Assembly: GCA_002068775.1 (NCBI GenBank)
Contig: MWAX01000139.1
Location: 1 to 18,629, forward strand
From: Actinobacteria bacterium ADurb.Bin346
GTDB lineage: Bacteria > Actinomycetota > Humimicrobiia > Humimicrobiales > Humimicrobiaceae
DNA: 18,629 nucleotides
Direction: 5' to 3'
Shown here: one piece after another, positions 15,119 through 18,629 of the stretch
How positions within the stretch are numbered: the first letter of the stretch is position 1
Layout of the letters: each line of letters begins with the position of its first letter
The notes under the pieces: generated by a model
Databases searched by the model: none
Told to the model about the DNA's origin: nothing
Seen by the model: only the letters and a program-made list of their open reading frames with translations
Made by a program: the position numbers and the translations under genes

Positions 15119-15997
15119 ATGGATTTTGGTGAGCTGATCACTGCTATGGTAACTCCATTTGACAGCAAATACCGCCTGGATTTGGAATCTGCAAAAAAAC
15201 TGATGCAGCATCTTGTAGACAATGGCAGTGAGTCAATACTTCTTTCAGGAACGACAGGTGAATCACCAACGCTTACCGATTCAGAAAAATTTGAGCTGTT
15301 TGAACTGGGAGTGGATTTTTTAAAAAATAAAGCAAAAGTAATTGCCGGCACCGGCTCCAATGATACTGCGCATTCAATAAAACTTTCAAAGCAGGCGGAA
15401 AAAAGAGGAGTCGACTGTCTTCTTTGTGTTACGCCTTATTATAACAAACCGGGGCAGGAGGGGCTGATGCAGCATTTCAAATCCATTGCCCTGGCTGTCA
15501 GCATTCCTGTGATCATATATAATGTGCCGTCAAGGACAGCCTGCAATATCAGCTCAAAAACTGCAATTGAACTGTCAAAAATAGAAAATATCATAGGGAT
15601 AAAAGAAGCAAGCAGTGATTTCCGCCAGATAGCAGAAGAAATCAGAGATTCAAGGCCGGGTTTTTTAATATACAGCGGTAATGATGGAGACACTCTTCCC
15701 ATGCTTTCATTAGGCGCTTACGGAGTAATAAGCGTAGCTTCACATGTTGTTGGCAAAGAGATCAGAAAAATGATAAGAAGTTTTAAAGAGGGTAATATAA
15801 AAGAGGCTTCCAGACTGCACAGCTGGCTGCTTGACATATTCTATGGGATATTTATTACAACAAATCCTGTACCAATAAAAACCGCATTAAATCTTTCCGG
15901 CATAAGTGCTGGCCCACCGCGCCTGCCACTTTACAGCATGAATGATTCTGAACTTACAGCATTTAAGAAAATACTGGAAAAATATAGTTTAATATAA
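15119..15997 (+). CDS. dapA: 4-hydroxy-tetrahydrodipicolinate synthase
   Basis: Class I aldolase condensing pyruvate with aspartate semialdehyde, the first committed step to diaminopimelate and lysine. Residues match E. coli DapA with an offset of one: Thr45/Thr46 in 'GTTGES', Tyr107/Tyr108 in 'PYYNKP', Tyr134 and Arg139 in 'YNVPSRT', and Schiff-base Lys162 in 'IGIKEAS'. The 292-aa length is the same as E. coli DapA. The start is set by GGAGGTG. It follows dapB after 71 nt that hold the inverted repeat and no riboswitch-sized structure. Confidence 0.98.
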   Translation: MDFGELITAMVTPFDSKYRLDLESAKKLMQHLVDNGSESILLSGTTGESPTLTDSEKFELFELGVDFLKNKAKVIAGTGSNDTAHSIKLSKQAEKRGVDCLLCVTPYYNKPGQEGLMQHFKSIALAVSIPVIIYNVPSRTACNISSKTAIELSKIENIIGIKEASSDFRQIAEEIRDSRPGFLIYSGNDGDTLPMLSLGAYGVISVASHVVGKEIRKMIRSFKEGNIKEASRLHSWLLDIFYGIFITTNPVPIKTALNLSGISAGPPRLPLYSMNDSELTAFKKILEKYSLI

Positions 15998-16009
15998 TTT
16001 TTATAACTT

Positions 16010-17689
16010 ATGGCAAAGAAGAGCAGTCTGAAAATATTATTCCTGGGCGGATTAAATGAAGTAGGAAAAAATATCACAGTTTTTGAAAAGGATAATAACA
16101 TTATTATCCTTGACTGCGGTCTTATGTTCCCTGATGATTTTTTGCCTGGAGTGGATTTTCTTATACCTGATTTTTCATACCTTAAGAAAAATAAGTCCAA
16201 TATAAAGGCAATAATAATAACCCATGGCCATGAAGATCACATAGGCGCGTTGCCATTTTTATTCAAGGAACTTTCACCTGATGTAATACCGGTTTATGCG
16301 ACAAAGCTTACCATTGGCCTTATAAAAGCAAAACTGAACGGCAGCTTTCTTTCTGAAAGTAATCTATTTAATGAAATAAATACTGATGAACGCGTGAATA
16401 TAGGGCCGTTTAACATTGAATTTTTCAGAGTAAACCACAGCATTCCCGATAATATCGGCATAATAATGAAAACAGATATCGGAACAATTGTTCATACAGG
16501 TGATTTCAAATTTGATCAGCATCCGATAGACGGAAGAGTCACAGAGTATTCAAAGCTTACAAAAGCAGGGCAGGAGGGTGTCCTGGCACTATTTTGTGAC
16601 AGCACAAATGCCGAAGAAGAAGGGTACACGCTTCCCGAGAGGGAAGTTGGCAGGACGCTTTATGAAAAATTCATTGTTGCTGAAAAAAGGATAATTGTGG
16701 CGACTTTTGCATCCCATATCCACAGGATACAGCAGGTATTTGATGTGGCAAAATCCCTGGATAAAAAAGTTGCTGCTTCAGGTAAAACGATTCTTAAAAC
16801 AATCAAAATAGCATCTGATCTCGGGTTCTTAAAAATACCTGAAAATACGCTTATACCCATTATAAAAATAGATGAATTCCCGATAAAGAAGATTGTCCTT
16901 CTTTCAACAGGAAGCCAGGGCGAGCCGCTGTCATCCCTCAGAAAAATGGCAACAAACGAGCATCCGCGCGTTAAGATCATGAAAGGGGATATGGTCATTA
17001 TTTCTGCTTCGCCCATACCCGGAAATGAAAATGCAATTTCAAGCACCATAAACATGCTTCTCAGGCAGGGTGCAGATGTTTTTTATGAATCAATTGCCGG
17101 CGTACATGTTTCAGGGCATGCGCAGAGAGAAGAAATTAAGATGATGATAAATATGATAAAGCCTGCGTATTATATTCCTGTACATGGTGAATATAAACAG
17201 CGGATACAGAATGCCAAACTTGCCCGGTCAATAGGTATCCCGGCAGACAATATTTTGATGGCACAGAATGGAGATATCCTTAAACTGAATGAAAATATGG
17301 TCAGGATTTCAAACAACCTGAACCTTCAGAATATCTACATAGACGGATATGGCCTGGGAAATACTGAAGATGCGATACTGAAAGACAGGAAGAATTTAAG
17401 CAGAAACGGCATTATTTTCGCAAGTCTGCTGGTTGACAGCTCAAAGCGCAAATTAATAAGTGAGCCGGTTTTCGTATTTAAAGGTATAATATACATGAAT
17501 GATTTTGAAGGAGTTCTTTCCGAAGCCAGGAAAGCTGCTGCAGAAACTGTAGCCAGGTGTTTCAGTGATAATATTACGAACTGCATGCTGATGGAAACGC
17601 GCATTAATGAAGTGCTTGAAAAATTTATTTTAAAAAAATTCAGGATTAAGCCTATAATATTATCGAAGGTAATAGAGCTAAAATTATAG
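16010..17689 (+). CDS. rnj: Ribonuclease J
   Basis: Metallo-beta-lactamase/beta-CASP RNase with endonuclease and 5'-3' exonuclease activity, central to mRNA decay and rRNA maturation in Gram-positive bacteria. The metal motif 'HGHEDHIGA' is at 72-80 (His72, His74, Asp76, His77). Later ligands are His in 'VNHSIPDNIG' and Asp in 'HTGDFKFD'. The beta-CASP region includes 'CDSTNAEEEG' and 'TGSQGEP'; 'HVSGHAQREE' and 'IPVHGEY' follow. At 559 aa it is full length. ATG 16010 lies 12 nt after the dapA stop with no visible Shine-Dalgarno sequence. dapA-rnj-ftsK is a common order, here without tepA between rnj and ftsK. Confidence 0.96.
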   Translation: MAKKSSLKILFLGGLNEVGKNITVFEKDNNIIILDCGLMFPDDFLPGVDFLIPDFSYLKKNKSNIKAIIITHGHEDHIGALPFLFKELSPDVIPVYATKLTIGLIKAKLNGSFLSESNLFNEINTDERVNIGPFNIEFFRVNHSIPDNIGIIMKTDIGTIVHTGDFKFDQHPIDGRVTEYSKLTKAGQEGVLALFCDSTNAEEEGYTLPEREVGRTLYEKFIVAEKRIIVATFASHIHRIQQVFDVAKSLDKKVAASGKTILKTIKIASDLGFLKIPENTLIPIIKIDEFPIKKIVLLSTGSQGEPLSSLRKMATNEHPRVKIMKGDMVIISASPIPGNENAISSTINMLLRQGADVFYESIAGVHVSGHAQREEIKMMINMIKPAYYIPVHGEYKQRIQNAKLARSIGIPADNILMAQNGDILKLNENMVRISNNLNLQNIYIDGYGLGNTEDAILKDRKNLSRNGIIFASLLVDSSKRKLISEPVFVFKGIIYMNDFEGVLSEARKAAAETVARCFSDNITNCMLMETRINEVLEKFILKKFRIKPIILSKVIELKL

Positions 17690-17745
17690 TAAAATATAAG
17701 TATTTAAAGCAGTAAAACAAACATTTTTTAAACAACAGGCAGAAA

Positions 17746-18629
17746 GTGTTTGAGGAAGACAGCAAAAAAAGCAGTCAAAACAGCGTAAAATTGCAGGAAA
17801 ATAAAAAAAGAAAGGTTCAAAAAAATATCGGGAAGCCAGGCTCATCTGAAAAAACAGTAAAAAAACAATACGTCAGCAGGAGATCAGAGATATATGGTAT
17901 TGTTATAATGCTGGTATCAGTGCTTTTTTTTCTCAGTTTTTTCAGTTTTGGAAGACCGGGCATCATTACGAATTATATCAATAATTTCCTTTCATACATT
18001 TTTGGCATCACAAAATACTTCTTTGCATTCCTGCTGTTTGTATGGGGCATCAGTTTTTTCATCAGAAGGGTGAAATACCTTCCTTCAAGGTTTGCATGGG
18101 GTTTTTTCCTGGTTTATATTGCAATATCCGGTATTATCAGCAATAACTTCAAATACGCAAACGTGTTCGACCCGCTGGTTGTAAACACAAGGGGCGGAAT
18201 AATAGGGGCAGGCGTCTTTTATGGTTTATATAAGCTTGTGGGTAAAGCAGGAGCTGTTACAATACTTTCAGTCTTTATTATTATAGGGATACTCATAATA
18301 ACCAGGCTCTCAATAATTGACATCAGCAGAAGGTTGTCTCAAAGAAGGCAAGGCGCAGGCAAGGAAATCATTGATAGTAAAGGCAATGTGATCTTCAGGG
18401 ATAATAGCATTGCAGGGCCACTGGATGAAAGAGCGAAGGGCAAGAGCCCGGGCAGGCAGCAGAATGGTCTGAAAAGCTATCCGGAGGAAAGCCGGATGCC
18501 GCGGATAATAAGTTATGAAGAAAAACAGCCCGGCAAAAATGATGCTGCGCAGCCAGGCAGCAGAATATTCAATGCTGAAAAAGCGCTTTACCAGGGTGGA
18601 ACAAAACAGGATACAAAATATACAGGAGC
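17746..18629 (+). CDS. ftsK: DNA translocase FtsK/SpoIIIE family, N-terminal part (3'-partial)
   Basis: Septal DNA pump that clears chromosomes at division; only about 294 N-terminal residues are in the window and the frame is open at its right edge. A Lys/Ser-rich cytoplasmic head (1-47) precedes the membrane domain, with helices near 48-68, 84-106, 115-132 and about 155-190. The 'TRGGIIGAGVFYGLYKLVGKAGA' stretch (148-170) carries the Gly pattern of the FtsK 4TM domain. A polar Gly/Lys-rich linker follows. The ATPase and gamma domains would lie beyond the window. GTG 17746 is the first usable start after in-frame TAA 17713; its ribosome binding site (AGGCAG) is weak. The assignment rests on the membrane domain and on position after rnj. 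Confidence 0.85.
   Translation, partial: MFEEDSKKSSQNSVKLQENKKRKVQKNIGKPGSSEKTVKKQYVSRRSEIYGIVIMLVSVLFFLSFFSFGRPGIITNYINNFLSYIFGITKYFFAFLLFVWGISFFIRRVKYLPSRFAWGFFLVYIAISGIISNNFKYANVFDPLVVNTRGGIIGAGVFYGLYKLVGKAGAVTILSVFIIIGILIITRLSIIDISRRLSQRRQGAGKEIIDSKGNVIFRDNSIAGPLDERAKGKSPGRQQNGLKSYPEESRMPRIISYEEKQPGKNDAAQPGSRIFNAEKALYQGGTKQDTKYTG

Overview
The window is a stretch of AT-rich bacterial chromosome (GC by eye in the high thirties of percent, not counted). Every convincing gene is on the + strand. No tRNA, rRNA, CRISPR array, insertion sequence or phage gene was found, and no gene-free stretch exceeds 300 bases. The order nusA-infB-rbfA-nrnA-truB-(ABC pair)-ribF-rpsO-pnp-M16 peptidase-dapB-dapA-rnj-ftsK is a conserved backbone of Gram-positive-type bacteria. 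nrnA between rbfA and truB, and M16-dapB-dapA-rnj-ftsK, recall Actinomycetota, as does a 'PKRRE' motif in PNPase. Low GC, strong GGAGG ribosome binding sites and frequent TTG/GTG starts would also suit Clostridia-like Bacillota. My best guess is a low-GC, hydrogenase-bearing, probably anaerobic lineage near the Actinomycetota; this is inference.

Layout. Positions 1-1445 are the tail of a [NiFe]-hydrogenase operon: a membrane cytochrome b subunit (5' end outside the window), the hydrogenase maturation endopeptidase and HypA, with overlapping ends. A perfect hairpin followed by a U-tract (1541-1566) separates it from the nusA operon, or lies in the nusA leader. Positions 1639-7304 carry transcription and translation genes: NusA, IF2, RbfA, the nanoRNase NrnA and the tRNA pseudouridine-55 synthase TruB. 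Positions 7460-9255 hold a two-gene ABC-2 exporter between truB and ribF. Positions 9346-12940 carry ribF, rpsO and pnp. From about 12973 to 17689 come an M16 zinc peptidase, the lysine/diaminopimelate genes dapB and dapA, and ribonuclease J. The window ends inside the N-terminal membrane domain of an FtsK/SpoIIIE translocase.

The genes form a housekeeping block for transcription elongation, translation initiation, ribosome maturation, RNA decay (NrnA, PNPase, RNase J), flavin cofactors, the cell-wall precursor meso-DAP and chromosome segregation. The standout anomaly is truB. Its reading frame is broken at a run of nine T's that contains a U UUU UUU slippery heptamer, directly followed by UAA and, nine bases on, a GC-rich stem-loop. 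A -1 shift restores a full-length TruB. This is programmed frameshifting, transcriptional slippage, a sequencing error or a pseudogene; the sequence alone cannot decide. Other oddities are an M16 peptidase with no conventional start codon where homology requires one, a tandem 16-bp duplication across the nrnA start, a perfect inverted repeat just before the dapA ribosome binding site, and the absence of rimP, ylxR and ylxQ around nusA-infB. I found no clearly new multi-gene system.
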